From Caldilineaceae bacterium (lineage in GTDB: Bacteria; Chloroflexota; Anaerolineae; Caldilineales; Caldilineaceae), in contig JAHEML010000111.1 in NCBI GenBank assembly GCA_024643705.1, positions 1 through 5,953 of the forward strand: a stretch of 5,953 nucleotides of DNA, written 5' to 3'. Shown piece by piece: positions 5,681 through 5,953 of this stretch. The stretch's first letter is position 1. The number at the start of each line of letters is the position of its first letter. Position numbers and translations under genes: made by a program. The notes under the pieces are model-generated. The model ran no database searches. It saw only the letters and a program-made list of their open reading frames with translations, and was not told where the DNA came from.

Positions 5681-5953
5681 CTATCGGCGGGCATAGAGCC
5701 AACTGTTGCCCCGCTTGCCCTGGGTTTCGATCTCGCCCATTTCGCGCAGACAGTAGGCCATCTGCCCGGCCAGGCGACGTTGCACCCTGGCGCAGGCGGC
5801 CAGATCGGCCGTGGTGAATGGGGTGGGCAAGCTTTCCGGCAAGAGATCGGCCAACTGGGCTGTTTCGGCAAAAGTGTGGCAAGCGACAACCTCCAGCAAG
5901 CGCCGGTCGTGGACAACCCATCCACCCCGCCGCCACCCCCGTTTGCCCCCTTT
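5681..5953 (-). CDS. Unrecognised protein, C-terminal 90 residues (cut by window edge), winged-helix-like
   Basis: The frame is open from the window edge to a TAG at 5681-5683. It begins with a strongly basic, Trp/Gly-rich patch (KGGKRGWRRGGWVVHDRRLL), then EVVACHTF, a loop with LLPESLPTPFTTADLAACARV, and ends AYCLREMGEIETQGKRGNSWLYARR. The FTTADLA..., helix, helix, then GEIE..GKRGNSWLY pattern is what a winged-helix domain looks like: a helix-turn-helix followed by a beta wing. The protein may therefore bind nucleic acid, but the main domain is missing and I assign no function. It converges with the decarboxylase gene across a 108-bp gap and is probably unrelated to it. Confidence 0.68.
   Translation of the reverse strand, partial: KGGKRGWRRGGWVVHDRRLLEVVACHTFAETAQLADLLPESLPTPFTTADLAACARVQRRLAGQMAYCLREMGEIETQGKRGNSWLYARR

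Overview
The window is about 60% GC. It holds three complete protein genes and two genes cut by the window edges, and I see no rRNA, tRNA, CRISPR array or transposase. The likeliest source is a free-living, carbohydrate-degrading bacterium of the Chloroflexota (Anaerolineae/Caldilineae type). That assignment is an inference. It rests on the mix of a GH95 fucosidase with uncharacterised enzymes, and on two kinds of short degenerate repeat (CTCTGCG-type runs and 7-bp ACGCAAG/ATTGCGT arrays) that I associate with such genomes. No marker gene confirms it.

Layout. Positions 1-1011 (-) hold the N-terminal 337 residues of a GH95 alpha-L-fucosidase-type glycoside hydrolase; its catalytic domain lies outside the window. 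Positions 1012-1212 are a spacer with two oppositely oriented 7-bp repeat arrays. Positions 1213-2526 (-) encode a class-III, PLP-dependent aminotransferase resembling glutamate-1-semialdehyde aminomutase. Positions 2592-4004 (-) encode a 470-residue protein that reads as an uncharacterised TIM-barrel, glycosidase-like enzyme. Positions 4005-4348 are a divergent regulatory region with candidate promoters on both strands and several short direct repeats. Positions 4349-5572 (+) encode an ornithine/diaminopimelate-type (fold III) PLP decarboxylase that starts at TTG. Positions 5681-5953 (-) are the C-terminal 90 residues of an unrecognised protein ending in a winged-helix-like segment.

How the genes may work together. 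The TIM-barrel gene and the aminotransferase gene lie 65 bp apart on one strand and probably form an operon, possibly continuing into the GH95 gene 201 bp further on. The decarboxylase is transcribed divergently from the same 344-bp intergenic region. Two different PLP enzymes plus a glycosidase-like protein around one shared regulatory region suggest a small pathway that makes or breaks down an amino compound, perhaps an amine or amino sugar. No substrate can be read from the sequence. The main points for a second look are this divergent trio, an in-frame insertion of repeat-derived sequence inside the GH95 gene, an Asn in the decarboxylase where the family normally has a PLP-stacking His, and the repeat-rich divergent promoter region.
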